Notes: generated by a model not told the origin, from the sequence alone. Shown: positions 8,401 to 17,872, counted from the first letter of the stretch. The stretch: DNA of 64,000 nt from Verrucomicrobiales bacterium (GCA_016793885.1 JAEUHE010000042.1:248001-312000); one strand, 5' to 3'. Made by a program: numbers and translations.

Positions 8401-8845
8401 CAGCTCCCTACATTTGACCTCCGCATTTACAGCCACAACCAACGACAGCTTTCTGGTCTTGCAGAAGACGAGCCCGGGCCCGATTCAGGGAATTTTCCTG
8501 AATGCGACGGAAGGGTCGATCATCGGGACCGCCCCGGACACATTTCGTATTACCTATCAGGGTGGTGATGGCAATGATGTGGTTCTGCAGCGAGTGGGCG
8601 TCGCGGGATCCACCATCAGCGGCATCTCCGCTTTGGCGGGCGGAACGATGGAAATCCTCGGGCAAGGGCAGCCCTTCGCGACCTATATTCTGGAAGCGGC
8701 ACCCCATCTGGACATCCCGATCCCCTGGACACCGGTTGCCACTAACAGCGCGAACCAAAACGGGCTCTACCAGTTCATCGACGCTTACCTGGAGCAGGGG
8801 GCGCAGCTCTTTCCCAAGCGATTCTACCGCGTGATCTCTCCCTAG
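5411..8845 (+). CDS. Secreted autotransporter-associated beta-strand-repeat protein with C-terminal FYR module
   Basis: This exported protein of about 1144 residues has a clear signal peptide (hydrophobic ILRIWLLVVGFGLPLTTFA). It then has a W-rich opening (TWTGLGATGNWTSPANW) and about six autotransporter-associated beta-strand repeats of the kind N-x-Y/F-SG-x-x-x-V-x-x-G-x-L (for example NTYSGPTLVGAGTLRL, ANTFSGLTKVHEGEL). Such repeats predict a long beta-helix passenger. No outer-membrane beta-barrel domain or PEP-CTERM motif follows. Instead the last 60 residues form the window's shared module (FATYILEAAP to KRFYRVISP). ATG 5411 is preferred over ATG 5390 because CAGGA lies about seven bases before it and the signal peptide is then of normal length. 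It probably acts at the cell surface; no enzymatic motif is visible. Confidence 0.88.
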   Translation: MPTQVFSAGSILRIWLLVVGFGLPLTTFAASKTWTGLGATGNWTSPANWQNNDAPDPGDILNFPQNASRKTSNTNNFPSGTAFSTVNIFGADYRLRGNGIVISNYVGIGIPGGTNVIDLDLTAAGPGAGLTLRSFSTDHRLTISGDIELNSRNLTLEGEGDYILTGSIRGSGGIRKLNTGELILSGPVGNTYSGPTLVGAGTLRLSKALLLGFPNPLVSPRTAIPGRLVIGSGSSGPITEFVIHTYSNQIADSSVVEVLGSGELDLEGNNDQIGSLSMRGGSIVTRQARDLGQLTLGGDVDVALGSQPSVIEGQLNLGPNGQRLFDIAQGATLRVDARIVGQPGVSLVKSNRGNLFLTASNLFSGDVELLGGFLTLGHGAALGDVTGVTRIRSGILAIDSTSQGLGIREPLEALGPSGVLRTDSGSYSWLGSVLLEDDLSIEVPTIGSLTILGLISGPAGWVKTGDGTLTFKTGSTNTYSGTSWVQRGNFVMDGVLNQVVVPGPLVVGNHTDPTNTTRAWSIKQHQIADNAPVTVNRSGVLELVVGDERIGSLTFNGGAVNSLNNTLVLGGDILVNATNEMARLYGHLSLGGVSRQINTVGTANTPDLLIEAEILDGGAAAGLSKVGEGSLQLANANLFSGLVTVTDGELRVSHPEALGGASAGTVLSGPDGPRLVLQSVASLTIVAEPLTLDSTSPGLPAVLRNFTGSNQWNGPITLLAPESVIEVPSIPRPLALGGTIGGVGGLTKAGPGVLTLNGNAANTFSGLTKVHEGELILNKPLGEAIPGDLQIGDGLGGANSDRVIVRGSGGAIGNSSRIALSNSGFLILDSVSEAVGSIEGLGNISILGNTSGLVVGGNQLSTVYSGLMTGDGSLEKVGAGVLQFTGGSLLTGKTAISEGALIVDSEMTSSSGVLVNQPLNPANNPPGILGGSGNLPKVVGFPGGTLSPGAGPGQTAVLRVKGDLELSSSDVRIEINGLAPGVGYDVIRVNGGVILGNSSLHLTSAFTATTNDSFLVLQKTSPGPIQGIFLNATEGSIIGTAPDTFRITYQGGDGNDVVLQRVGVAGSTISGISALAGGTMEILGQGQPFATYILEAAPHLDIPIPWTPVATNSANQNGLYQFIDAYLEQGAQLFPKRFYRVISP

Positions 8846-8964
8846 CAGGCCGCCGGACTTGGAATATCGTTCTGCACGGTGCCCCACCCGGGCTTTGGTG
8901 TGATTTCCGGCAGGCTTGGCTTTTTGCTCTCGCCTAAACTTCCAACGTTTCTTAATTCTCGCCC

Positions 8965-11331
8965 ATGAAAAGCCTGATGGCTGCTGTGTTCGCGGCGCTG
9001 ATGTCCATACGACTGGGCTGGGCGGCTGTGCCGCCTCAACCGGCTGCCACACGAGCCAACATTGTGTGGATCCTGGTCGATGACATGTCCCCGCATTTGT
9101 CATGCTACGGAGAGACCAGCATTCGTACACCTCATCTTGATCAGATGGCGACGGAAGGGACCCGTTTTCAGCATGCGTTCGTGACGGCTCCTATTTGCTC
9201 GATCAGCCGGTCGGCGTTGATGACCGGATGCTATCAGACCACGATCGGATGCCAGAATCATCGTAGTGGCTCGGAGCGTTTTCCTATCCACTTGCCTCCC
9301 GGATTGAAACCAGTTCCCCAACTCCTGCGGGAGGCGGGGTATCACGCCTCTAATCTGTCCTTCCAAGATTTTATGAAGCCAGGTGGCAGCGTGGGGATTG
9401 CCAAGACCGACTATAATTTCGTTTGGGATCGTGGTGCGACCTATGACACCAACCACTGGACCGACCGGAAGCCCGCCACGCCGTTTTTCGTTCAGATTCA
9501 GCTGGCGGGAGGCAAGTATCGGGGGCAGGTTCCCCGACCGGAATGGCCGGCGAAAGTGAAAGCGACGCTAGGATCGGTCACCCGCGCTGAAGACGTTCGA
9601 CTGCCCCCCTGGCTGCCCGATGACCCCATCGTGCGCGAGGATTGGGCGCAGTATTTGGATACCGTACGGTGCACGGACTGGGAGGTGGGGCAGATTATGG
9701 AGCGGCTGCGGAAGGTCGGGGAGCTGGAGCGCACCGTGGTGTTCTTCTGGACCGACCATGGAATTAGCCATGTGCGCGCGAAGCAGTTCCTTTATGATGC
9801 GGGGATTCGAGTGCCCTTACTGGTGCGTGGACCTGGTGTCTTGGCCGGTTCGGTTCGCGGAGAGCTGGTCGAGCACATTGACATCGCTGCCACCACCCTG
9901 GCGTTGGCGGGCGTTCCTCGACCGGCTGGCATGCAGGCCCACAATCTTTTCGCGTCCAACCCCGAGGCCAGGCCATTTGTCTTTGCGGCCCGTGACCGGG
10001 CTGATGAGACCGTGGACCGCATCCGATCCGTTCGGAGCGTTCACTACAAATACATCCGTAATTTCTATCCCTCACGGCCTTATCTCCAGCCCAACCGCTA
10101 CAAGGACGAGAAAGCAATTGTCCAGGCGATGCGCCGTCTTCACGCCGAGAACCGACTCAATGCCCAGCAGTCCTTGATCATGGCCGAAACGCGTCTCGAG
10201 GAAGAGTTGTATGATCTCCAGACAGACCCCGACGAACTTCGCAATTTGGCCGAGGATCCTCGACATCAGCCGGGGTTGCGACAGCATCGACGCGCTCTGG
10301 AGGAATGGATGCTCCGCACCGACGATCGGGGTCGGGAGGTGGAGTCGGAGGCAGTTTACCTCGATGCGATTTACGACCAACGTCCAGAGGGAGGACGTGG
10401 AGCAACGAATGCCACGTTCCAACGCAATGTGGAACTCATGCGCCAATGGACTCGGGAGAAGCCCATGCGCCCGGAACTGCGGAAAAGCGAGGTGGCCGGA
10501 ACTTGGTCATTTCTTACCAACGAGCTGGTGGTGATCGGTGTCGATACGAGCCGCGGATCGGGCATCGGCTATTTTGCGCGACGGGATACGGGCCGGAATG
10601 TGCTGAACCACTTCGATACGGGTCGGTTTGTTCAACAGTCCTACTACGGCGATGCCGACGGATCGACCTGGGGCCGTCAGCCTTGGCGCTACAATCCGGT
10701 GCAGGGAGGCGGTTACCGACAGGAGTGGCCTGCGGAGACTTTAACCTCGACCCAGGCGAAGGACGAACTCTACGCGCGAGTGAGGCCGCGACATTGGGGT
10801 ACGGGTAAGCCGTTGCCGGAGGTTCTGATGGAGCAGTGGATTCGATTGGAGGGCGAGGTAGCGCGCATTCGATTTCGCATGAGCTACTCAGGGGAGGATC
10901 ATGCCGAGGTGCGCGACCAAGAAATGCCCGCGGTGTTTGCGGACTTCGCCTTGGACGAATTGGTAACTTACCAAGGGAGCCAGCCCTGGCAGCGTGGCTC
11001 CATGAAGCGCCTCGCCGTGGTGGCGTCGGATCCTCCACGCAATGAATACTTGCGTCGGGATGAGGAATGGGCTGCGTGGGTGGAGAAGGGCTCGCAGTGG
11101 GGGCTGGGAGTTTATACTCCCGGTTCCTCGGGCATGACCTACTATCGTTACGGAGGTGGGAAGCAGGACGGCCCCAATGGTTCGAGGTGTTCTTACTTCG
11201 CTCCCCTGAGAAAGTTTAGACTCACCAAAGGCCTGGTGGTGGATTATGAGTTGTACCTCACCATTGGGTCGGTGGATCAGATTCGTTCCACCTTCGAACA
11301 TCGGCATGCCTCACTGCCGAAGGTGCCTTGA
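8965..11331 (+). CDS. Secreted sulfatase (SGSH-like) with an unrecognised C-terminal domain
   Basis: This 788-residue exported enzyme has a signal peptide (MKSLMAAVFAALMSIRLGWA). The sulfatase fold covers about residues 28-440: metal ligands Asp39-Asp40 in ILVDDMS, the formylglycine-precursor Cys78 in APICSISRSALMTG, the QTTIG...NHRSG motif typical of the N-sulfoglucosamine sulfohydrolase-like group, and Asp-His in FFWTDHGISH. The signature reads C-S-I-S-R, so the third position is Ile instead of the usual Pro or Ala. Residues about 500-788 form a separate aromatic-rich domain (GRFVQQSYYG, PWRYNPVQGGGY) that I do not recognise; it could bind or cleave carbohydrate. The enzyme likely desulfates an environmental polysaccharide in the periplasm or outside. 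A cytosolic maturation enzyme (FGE or anSME) is needed but was not found here. Confidence 0.85.
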   Translation: MKSLMAAVFAALMSIRLGWAAVPPQPAATRANIVWILVDDMSPHLSCYGETSIRTPHLDQMATEGTRFQHAFVTAPICSISRSALMTGCYQTTIGCQNHRSGSERFPIHLPPGLKPVPQLLREAGYHASNLSFQDFMKPGGSVGIAKTDYNFVWDRGATYDTNHWTDRKPATPFFVQIQLAGGKYRGQVPRPEWPAKVKATLGSVTRAEDVRLPPWLPDDPIVREDWAQYLDTVRCTDWEVGQIMERLRKVGELERTVVFFWTDHGISHVRAKQFLYDAGIRVPLLVRGPGVLAGSVRGELVEHIDIAATTLALAGVPRPAGMQAHNLFASNPEARPFVFAARDRADETVDRIRSVRSVHYKYIRNFYPSRPYLQPNRYKDEKAIVQAMRRLHAENRLNAQQSLIMAETRLEEELYDLQTDPDELRNLAEDPRHQPGLRQHRRALEEWMLRTDDRGREVESEAVYLDAIYDQRPEGGRGATNATFQRNVELMRQWTREKPMRPELRKSEVAGTWSFLTNELVVIGVDTSRGSGIGYFARRDTGRNVLNHFDTGRFVQQSYYGDADGSTWGRQPWRYNPVQGGGYRQEWPAETLTSTQAKDELYARVRPRHWGTGKPLPEVLMEQWIRLEGEVARIRFRMSYSGEDHAEVRDQEMPAVFADFALDELVTYQGSQPWQRGSMKRLAVVASDPPRNEYLRRDEEWAAWVEKGSQWGLGVYTPGSSGMTYYRYGGGKQDGPNGSRCSYFAPLRKFRLTKGLVVDYELYLTIGSVDQIRSTFEHRHASLPKVP

Positions 11332-11425
11332 ACCTGTCCCGTGACGGCCTTTTGGCTATGGAGTAACGTTGGTTCTCTTGGTTTCGGCATTGCCTGCTTT
11401 GACATCAAGGCTTCTACTGGGGGCA

Positions 11426-13183
11426 GTGACTGCCTTACCGATCCTGGAGCGAGAATTGCGCGTCGCGGCCCGACGTCGGAGCAGCTTCATCGCGCGCTGG
11501 GTAAGCGCCTTGGCAGCTGTGGTGGTCGGAGGGGCATGGGTTCTGTTGAATGAGGCTGGGCCCATGTTGGCAGCGCTCGGTCCGGTGGGAAGTTCTCTCT
11601 TTCAAGTGCTTGGCTGGTTGACGTTTGGTACCTGCCTTTCTGCCGGCGTGTTCCTGACGGCCGATTGCATCAGCGAGGAGAAACGGGAGGGCACGCTGGG
11701 CCTTCTGTTCCTGACCGACTTGAAGGGCTTGGACGTCGTTGCGGGCAAGCTCTTGGCGACCTCGTTGCAAGGCACTTATGGATTGATCGCGGTGCTCCCG
11801 ATACTCGCGGTTCCCATGATTCTCGGGGGAGTTGGCGTTTCGCAGTTCGTCCTAACTTGCGTCGTGCTTCTGACCACTCTGTTGCTCTCCTTGGCGTGTG
11901 GCCTTCTGGTGTCGACATTCGTTCGTCAATCTCAGGCAGCCATGGGGGGAACCCTGGCGCTGGTGGTCACACTCAATTTGGGAGGACTTGGCTTCGATGC
12001 CGTCACTCAGTGGTTGTGGGGTGCGTCCTCCGCCCCGATCGCCAGCCTCACCAGCCCGGCCTTCCTTTTCAATTTGGCCTCCAACGGGATCACAACCCCG
12101 TTCTGGGTCTCCTGGGCGTTCCACTCCGGACTGAGCATCGTGTTCTTTGTTTGGGCCTGCCGAAGAGTTTCAAATCGGTGGGGGCGCGCCTCTGAATCCG
12201 AGGCTCTGATTAGCCGTGTCACCAGCACGCCTGCCGGAGCGGCTCCCATCCGGAGTCCGATCCAAGAATTGGATCCTGTGGAATGGCTGACGAGACCCGG
12301 ATGCAGGGAAATGCGGCTGTTGTGGCTGGCGCTGAGCCTCTATGGAGCGGCCATACTCGCGTTTTTGGTCTGGTGGCTCGCCACCGGTATTTCTTGGGGA
12401 AAAACGGCGTTAGATTGGGGCGAGTCATTGTTAGCTTGGGTCGTGTATGGGTGGGTGACATCCGTTGCGACGCGCGTTTTCGTGGAGGCCCGGCGAAGCG
12501 GTCTCCTCGAGTTAATGGTGACCACCCCCCTCACGGTACGCGAGATGTGGCAGGGCCCCTGCCGAGTTTGGCTGCGGCGACTCAGCGCACCACTGCTCGC
12601 TTGGACATCGCTGAGTCTTCTCCTCGCCTTGAGCACCATCGATTTGCAGTTCATGGTTTCGGGACTTGCCACGACCGCTCCACCCCCCACCGCAACGACC
12701 AATCCAGCGGTTGTTCCAACCCCCTCTAAGGTCGTCGTCACGACGTCCACTTCTAACTCCGCGGCTGGACCAACCGTAACAGTGACGCGACCGTCCGCCG
12801 ACGAGATGGCGCTGTTCCGATGGCTTGTGCCCTTCCAGGCTATGGGCGGCTGGATCGTCTTCTTCACCAATCTGGTGGCGCTTTTCGTGAGTGGCCTTTG
12901 GTTCGGACTCACGACGACCAAGCATCCGATGGCGGTTGCCAAGACCTTCGTATTCGTTCTGGTGATTCCTTGGATCGGGATCGGCTTTCTCACCATGCTG
13001 TTCACCTTGATGGGGGCTTTCAGTATGGTAAGCAATGGTTCTGTTTCGGTGGCATGGATGCCCTTTGTGATGCTCGCGGTGTGGAATGGCGCTCAGGTCG
13101 CGAAAAATGTGGTTTTCTTTCTCTGGTTTCGAGGGAATCTGGCCGCCCAATTTCGAGAGCGAGCCGTGGAAGCCCGGAAGTAG
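11426..13183 (+). CDS. ABC-2 type transporter permease-like membrane protein
   Basis: This polytopic membrane protein of about 585 residues opens with LPILERELRVAARRRS, a hallmark of a verrucomicrobial/planctomycetal group of ABC-2 permeases. It has some ten or more hydrophobic segments spread over its length, and a Thr/Pro/Val-rich loop around 415-455 (TTAPPPTATTNPAVVPTPSK) between helices. The GTG at 11426 is proposed because it gives the usual family start. The longest frame begins at TTG 11369, which would add 19 residues of a less typical leader. ABC-2 permeases need an ATPase partner. None is encoded on either side, so the partner must be elsewhere in the genome. Substrate unknown. The gene starts about 95 bases after the sulfatase and could share its transcript. 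Confidence 0.78.
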   Translation: MTALPILERELRVAARRRSSFIARWVSALAAVVVGGAWVLLNEAGPMLAALGPVGSSLFQVLGWLTFGTCLSAGVFLTADCISEEKREGTLGLLFLTDLKGLDVVAGKLLATSLQGTYGLIAVLPILAVPMILGGVGVSQFVLTCVVLLTTLLLSLACGLLVSTFVRQSQAAMGGTLALVVTLNLGGLGFDAVTQWLWGASSAPIASLTSPAFLFNLASNGITTPFWVSWAFHSGLSIVFFVWACRRVSNRWGRASESEALISRVTSTPAGAAPIRSPIQELDPVEWLTRPGCREMRLLWLALSLYGAAILAFLVWWLATGISWGKTALDWGESLLAWVVYGWVTSVATRVFVEARRSGLLELMVTTPLTVREMWQGPCRVWLRRLSAPLLAWTSLSLLLALSTIDLQFMVSGLATTAPPPTATTNPAVVPTPSKVVVTTSTSNSAAGPTVTVTRPSADEMALFRWLVPFQAMGGWIVFFTNLVALFVSGLWFGLTTTKHPMAVAKTFVFVLVIPWIGIGFLTMLFTLMGAFSMVSNGSVSVAWMPFVMLAVWNGAQVAKNVVFFLWFRGNLAAQFRERAVEARK

Positions 13184-13636
13184 AGAAACTTTGGGGGGAT
13201 GGTAATCGGCAGGGATCCTTCAAATCCCGCAGGCAGGGGTTGATCGAGAACTACAGCTGCTCCTGTTCATGACCGTCCTTGGTGTTCTAACGTTTTCCCC
13301 GGCCGGAATGGGACTGGGCCCGAGTTTTGAAACGCAAAGGACGCAAAGGACGCGATGAGGAACCAGAAGAAAAACAAAACCAGAAATGGGTGACATTTTC
13401 GTTGCGAGCCTCGTCCGAAAACGATCACCTCCCGGCTCTAGGAGACCAGAATTCAAGGTTTACTTTACCGCCTGGATCAGGCTACATTTTGCCAATTCTC
13501 ATTTCAGTCGATGCATCTCGGGGGGGCTTGTGTGGTGAATCGCGAGGGACTGATCCGTTCAGATCAGACGCACCAGCGATCCCTGAACCGGAGTTGAGCG
13601 ACACCTGGGACAGGTTCGTCCGGTGTTTAGTCTGTA
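13184..13636. other. Intergenic region with a short tandem repeat
   Basis: No gene is supported here. The notable element is a threefold tandem ACGCAAAGG at 13332-13353 (the last unit incomplete). It resembles short GCAAAG-rich intergenic sequences found in many bacterial genomes, and a shorter relative lies near 4071-4092. The promoter of the downstream delta-60 gene probably lies in the right half, but I cannot place it. Confidence 0.6.
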
Positions 13637-16600
13637 TTGAACCTACATTCAACATTGCCTGACCTTGTGAAACCGACGCTTCCTCTAGTTGCTTGCCTGG
13701 TGCTCGTCGTCACTGGCTGGCTGGTGCCGCTGGCTCCCGCGAGAGCTGCCACTGTTCCATCGGCCCCTCCCGTCCTTCCCGTGCTCCCAGGCGCGGTCGA
13801 TCCCTCTACGTTGGCCAACCCGCCGAATCCCAACGATGTGGTGCGCGTGATCCGGACGCTGGAGGATGGCAAGATCATGGTGGTCGGCCAATTCACCGAG
13901 ATCGGCGGCAATAATTCGTGGCGGCTGGCCCGTCTCAATGCCGATCTGAGCTATGACCTCACTTTCCAAGCCGGTCCCGGCGCCGACGGGGTGATCTACA
14001 GCCTGGCCTTGCAAGACGATGGAATGATCCTGATCGGGGGCGAGTTCATGACCTACAACGGCGTGACGCGTCCACGGCTCGCCCGCCTGAACGCCGACGG
14101 CTCGCTGGATGAGTCTTTCCGAGCCGATGACACGCTCCCCGCGATGGACGGTGCTATCTGGTCCATTGCAGTCCAGCCTGACGGGCAGATTCTCATCGGT
14201 GGTGATTTCAACGCCGTGGATGGATTATCCTATGGCAAGCTGGCACGGCTAGCCTCCACGGGCGAACTCGATACCAGCTTCGGCACCGAAGGGGCAGGGA
14301 TCAATGGAACGGTGCGATCCATCGTCATCCGCACCCCCGACCTTATCTATGTGGGGGGAAGTTTCTCAGCTTATCAGAATGTGTCCGCCAACAATCTGAT
14401 CGCACTGGACGGGGCGGGAGGTCTCAATCCTGTTTTCGAAACAGGATTTGGCCCGGTAGGGCAGGTCAACACTTTAGCGCTTCAACCCGATGGTCGGCTC
14501 CTGGTGGGCGGTTTCTTCGAGAGATACGTCAGCCGGGACGGCAATAAGGCTGTCTCTCACCTGGTTCGCGTGCTTCCTAACGGAGCGATGGACCCCTTCT
14601 TCGATCCGGGCAAGGGCCCCGACCAGGCCATTACGAGCATCGCCATCCAACCCGACGGACGCCTTTTGGTCGGCGGTGGATTTACAAGTTTTGATCAGCA
14701 AAATCGCTTGCGACTCGTTCGCCTTCTGCCGGAGGGCGCGATCGATCCGCTCTTCGACCCTGATCTTGCTTTTGACTCCTGGATCGAGACGATCGCGCTC
14801 GACGCTGAAGGGCGGATCTTGGTCGGAGGAGACTTCCAGTATGTGAAATCCACCCGCGTGGCACGATTCGCCAGACTTGTAGGTGGGGACCCCGCACCGT
14901 TTGCCCCGGTGATAATCGCCGATCCAGCCGGAGTCAGGGTTTTCGAGGGGGATCATGTGCGACTCTCGGTCAGGGTTCTGGGTGCCCCGTTTCCCACTCT
15001 CCAGTGGTTCCATGGAGATCAACCCATCGCCGGTGCTGACTCCAGCGAGCTTCAAGTCTTCAACGTCAAGGCTTCGGACGCGGGCTCCTATTGGGTGTCC
15101 GCCGTCAATGTGCTCGGATCTGTGCGAAGCGCCTCGGCCCAGTTGACCGTCTATCCTTCTCCGACGGATTTCGGCTCGCCGGACGTCGGATTCTACGGAG
15201 GGAGCGGACCTGATCAACCGGTGTTTACCATGCTCCCCGATGGTCCTGGAAAATGTTATGTTGGTGGCAATTTCTTGACCTTTGACGGTACTTCCACCCC
15301 GGGCATCGCGCGACTTACCGAGAGTGGTGCTCTGGATTCCACCTTTCTGTCTCCCTTCGGCAATCCAGGAGGTCAGCCCCCACCCCAGGTTTACAGCATC
15401 GTTCGGGATCGGGTGGGGAGAGTTCTGATCGGTGGCCTCTTTCCGATTCGAGATTTGGGCTACTTTCAACTGATTCGCGCCAATTCCGATGGAACTTTGG
15501 ATCCAACGTTCACTCTGACTTCGTCCGGTTTGGGTGGAGTGGTTTCGGCGATTGCCGAGCAGGCCGACGGGAAGCTTCTCGCGGTGATTGGTCAAGCTCC
15601 TTCGTCCGTGGGGTTTGTTCAATACACTTCCATTCGACGGTTCTTTGCCAACGGCACCCTCGATGCTAATTACCTGCCCGAGTCGAGAGGCTCGCTTCCG
15701 CAGCCGATTCTAGGCTTGGCTCTTCAGGCTGACGGCAAAGCTGTTGCGGTCGGAGGTAGAGCCTCCAGAACCGCGATCCCCAACAACTTAAACATCGTCA
15801 GGCTCCTGCCCGACGGTAGTCCCGATCCTTCCTTTAGAGTCGGTTCCGCGGCCAACAGCACCATCAGCGCCGTTGCTCTCCAATCCGACGGTCGAATCCT
15901 AATCGCTGGTGCTTTCACGCGTTTCAACGGGCGCCCGCAACCTCGCCTCGCTCGCCTGAACGTGGATGGATCTCTTGACCCATCGTTTCAAGTTGGATTC
16001 GGACCGGATAACAACGTTGATAGCCTCCACCTGCTTCGTGATGGGCGGTTTTACGCCGCTGGTCAGTTTACATCTGTCGATGGCATTCCGCGTACGCGTG
16101 TCGCTCGATTCAACCCCAACGGGAGTCTTGATCTGAGCTTCGATCCCTTGGCTGGCCCCAATGACCGCGTCCGTGTGGTCGCTCACAATGGGGCTGACTC
16201 TGTTTGGATTGGCGGACAGTTCTCGACTGTTAATGACCTTCCTCGTCCACGGCTGGCCCGTTTGCATGACGGCGACCCCTTTCCCCTGAGGCCCTCCATA
16301 CTCTACCAGCCTTACAGTGATCCTGTTTTTGTAGGCATGGATGTTTCCCTCAGCGTGGTGGCCGAGTCCTGGCCAGTTCCCTCGTACGAATGGCGTAGGG
16401 GGCCGAGTCCCCTCGCGGGCGAAACCAACTGGGTGCTCTCGTTCCGCAATATCCAGCAAAACCAACAAGGTGCTTACTCGGTGGGGCTCAGCAGCCCGCT
16501 TGGTAAAGTCGACAGCGTGGATGTCGAGTTGATCGTCAACCCGGCCCCGGTTAACGCTGGCGCCACGGACCTTTCCTTCTACACCGGCGCGGGACCTAAC

Positions 16601-17872
16601 GATCAAGTTCGATCCATCGTGGTTCTCCCGAATGGCGGGACTCTCATCGGTGGACGGTTCAGTGAAGTGGATGGCATTCAACGGAATGCCTTAGCCAAGC
16701 TCCAACCCGATGGGTCAGTAGACCTGGATTTTGACACGAGCCAGGGACCTCAGGGACACATCAATGTGCTCCTACCTGCCGCGGATGGCAAATGGATCGC
16801 CGGGGGCGATCTGCGCAGCACCAATTCGGTGCGTTACACTCCTTTGGTACGCTTTCTAGCCAATGGCCTCCGTGACACAACCTTCAACCCTCCGGTCTTC
16901 AATCAGGATGCCTCGGCTCAGGTGTTTGGAATCATTCCCCAGAACGATCGCAAACTGCTGGTCTTTGGTAGCTTCTATCTCGTTGACGGCGTCAACCGAT
17001 TCAGCCTGATGCGGATGAGCGTCGATGGCACTCTCGACACGCTTTACCGTCCCTTACTCCCGGGACCCTCTGGGTCCATCCACGCCGTCGCGGTTCTTCC
17101 GGACGATCGATCGCTCATCGGTGGTAATTTTACGGGCTTCGATGGGCGTCCCAAACCTTTTCTCGTCCGACTTGACTCCGAAGGAAACCTCGATGCGTCA
17201 TTTAACCCCACCTTGAATGGGGAGGTTCGTTGTATCCACGTGCAGCCTGACGGTCGCATCCTGATTGTCGGCGCGTTCCAAATCGTCGATGGCCAATCGC
17301 GTGTGCGTCTTGCACGCCTTCTGCCTGATGGCCGCCTGGATCGGTCATTCGATCCGTCGACCGGCCCCAATAACCTCGTCTATTCGCTGCTCGTTCAATC
17401 GGATCAGAAGGTCATCATTGGGGGAGCCTTCACGGCCGTGAACGATACCCCTCGATACCGGATCGCTCGGTTGCTTGCGAATGGGTCATTGGATCGGCAG
17501 TTCGATCCAGGGGAAGGGATTCAGAACGGATCCGCCTACCTGGATGAATACGGCGCGCCTGTTGACTTGACGGCTGTCCACGCCGTGGGGCAGCAAGTCG
17601 ACGGGCAGATCCTCGCGGGGGGCGAGTTCACCCGAGCGGGCAAGCTGCCCCGCAACTTCGTCGTTCGCCTGAATGACCGGGAACGTCTCCCGCTTCTTCA
17701 ATGGAACATAGCCGGGGACTTGCTGAACAGTTTGGAGCTGCGTTGGGACAACGGTATTCTTCAGGCGGCGCCGGAAGTTGAGGGGCCATGGTCCGATCTC
17801 CGGAACGCCACCAGTCCGCAGATCATTAATGCCAGCGATGGTAATCGCTATTTCCGACTCCGCCTACGCTAA
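13637..17872 (+). CDS. Giant secreted delta-60 repeat protein with two Ig-like domains
   Basis: This exported protein of about 1411 residues has a signal peptide (VACLVLVVTGWLVPLAPARA). Most of it is delta-60 repeats, roughly 55-60 residue beta units of the form LQPDGRILVGG-x-F-x-x-x-x-G-x-x-R-x-x-LARLxxDGSLDxSF. They come in three blocks separated by two immunoglobulin-like domains (around residues 425-507, with LQWFHGDQPIAG, and 895-970, with YEWRRGPSPLAG). Delta-60 arrays are predicted to form propeller-like structures; their function is unknown. The C-terminus carries a divergent copy of the FYR module (LELRWDNG to NRYFRLRLR). The start is uncertain: TTG 13637 opens the frame, and GTG 13667 would give the shortest plausible signal peptide. 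A GGCCGC/GCGGCC hairpin at 17875-17898 follows the stop. Confidence 0.88.
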   Translation: MNLHSTLPDLVKPTLPLVACLVLVVTGWLVPLAPARAATVPSAPPVLPVLPGAVDPSTLANPPNPNDVVRVIRTLEDGKIMVVGQFTEIGGNNSWRLARLNADLSYDLTFQAGPGADGVIYSLALQDDGMILIGGEFMTYNGVTRPRLARLNADGSLDESFRADDTLPAMDGAIWSIAVQPDGQILIGGDFNAVDGLSYGKLARLASTGELDTSFGTEGAGINGTVRSIVIRTPDLIYVGGSFSAYQNVSANNLIALDGAGGLNPVFETGFGPVGQVNTLALQPDGRLLVGGFFERYVSRDGNKAVSHLVRVLPNGAMDPFFDPGKGPDQAITSIAIQPDGRLLVGGGFTSFDQQNRLRLVRLLPEGAIDPLFDPDLAFDSWIETIALDAEGRILVGGDFQYVKSTRVARFARLVGGDPAPFAPVIIADPAGVRVFEGDHVRLSVRVLGAPFPTLQWFHGDQPIAGADSSELQVFNVKASDAGSYWVSAVNVLGSVRSASAQLTVYPSPTDFGSPDVGFYGGSGPDQPVFTMLPDGPGKCYVGGNFLTFDGTSTPGIARLTESGALDSTFLSPFGNPGGQPPPQVYSIVRDRVGRVLIGGLFPIRDLGYFQLIRANSDGTLDPTFTLTSSGLGGVVSAIAEQADGKLLAVIGQAPSSVGFVQYTSIRRFFANGTLDANYLPESRGSLPQPILGLALQADGKAVAVGGRASRTAIPNNLNIVRLLPDGSPDPSFRVGSAANSTISAVALQSDGRILIAGAFTRFNGRPQPRLARLNVDGSLDPSFQVGFGPDNNVDSLHLLRDGRFYAAGQFTSVDGIPRTRVARFNPNGSLDLSFDPLAGPNDRVRVVAHNGADSVWIGGQFSTVNDLPRPRLARLHDGDPFPLRPSILYQPYSDPVFVGMDVSLSVVAESWPVPSYEWRRGPSPLAGETNWVLSFRNIQQNQQGAYSVGLSSPLGKVDSVDVELIVNPAPVNAGATDLSFYTGAGPNDQVRSIVVLPNGGTLIGGRFSEVDGIQRNALAKLQPDGSVDLDFDTSQGPQGHINVLLPAADGKWIAGGDLRSTNSVRYTPLVRFLANGLRDTTFNPPVFNQDASAQVFGIIPQNDRKLLVFGSFYLVDGVNRFSLMRMSVDGTLDTLYRPLLPGPSGSIHAVAVLPDDRSLIGGNFTGFDGRPKPFLVRLDSEGNLDASFNPTLNGEVRCIHVQPDGRILIVGAFQIVDGQSRVRLARLLPDGRLDRSFDPSTGPNNLVYSLLVQSDQKVIIGGAFTAVNDTPRYRIARLLANGSLDRQFDPGEGIQNGSAYLDEYGAPVDLTAVHAVGQQVDGQILAGGEFTRAGKLPRNFVVRLNDRERLPLLQWNIAGDLLNSLELRWDNGILQAAPEVEGPWSDLRNATSPQIINASDGNRYFRLRLR

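Noticed and set aside
5411-8845. Classical type V autotransporter
   Set aside because: The strand repeats are there, but no C-terminal beta-barrel domain follows; the protein ends in the FYR module.
14474-15622. 382-codon minus-strand frame inside the delta-60 gene
   Set aside because: It is antisense to a well-supported repeat protein and follows the periodic codon pattern of the real gene.
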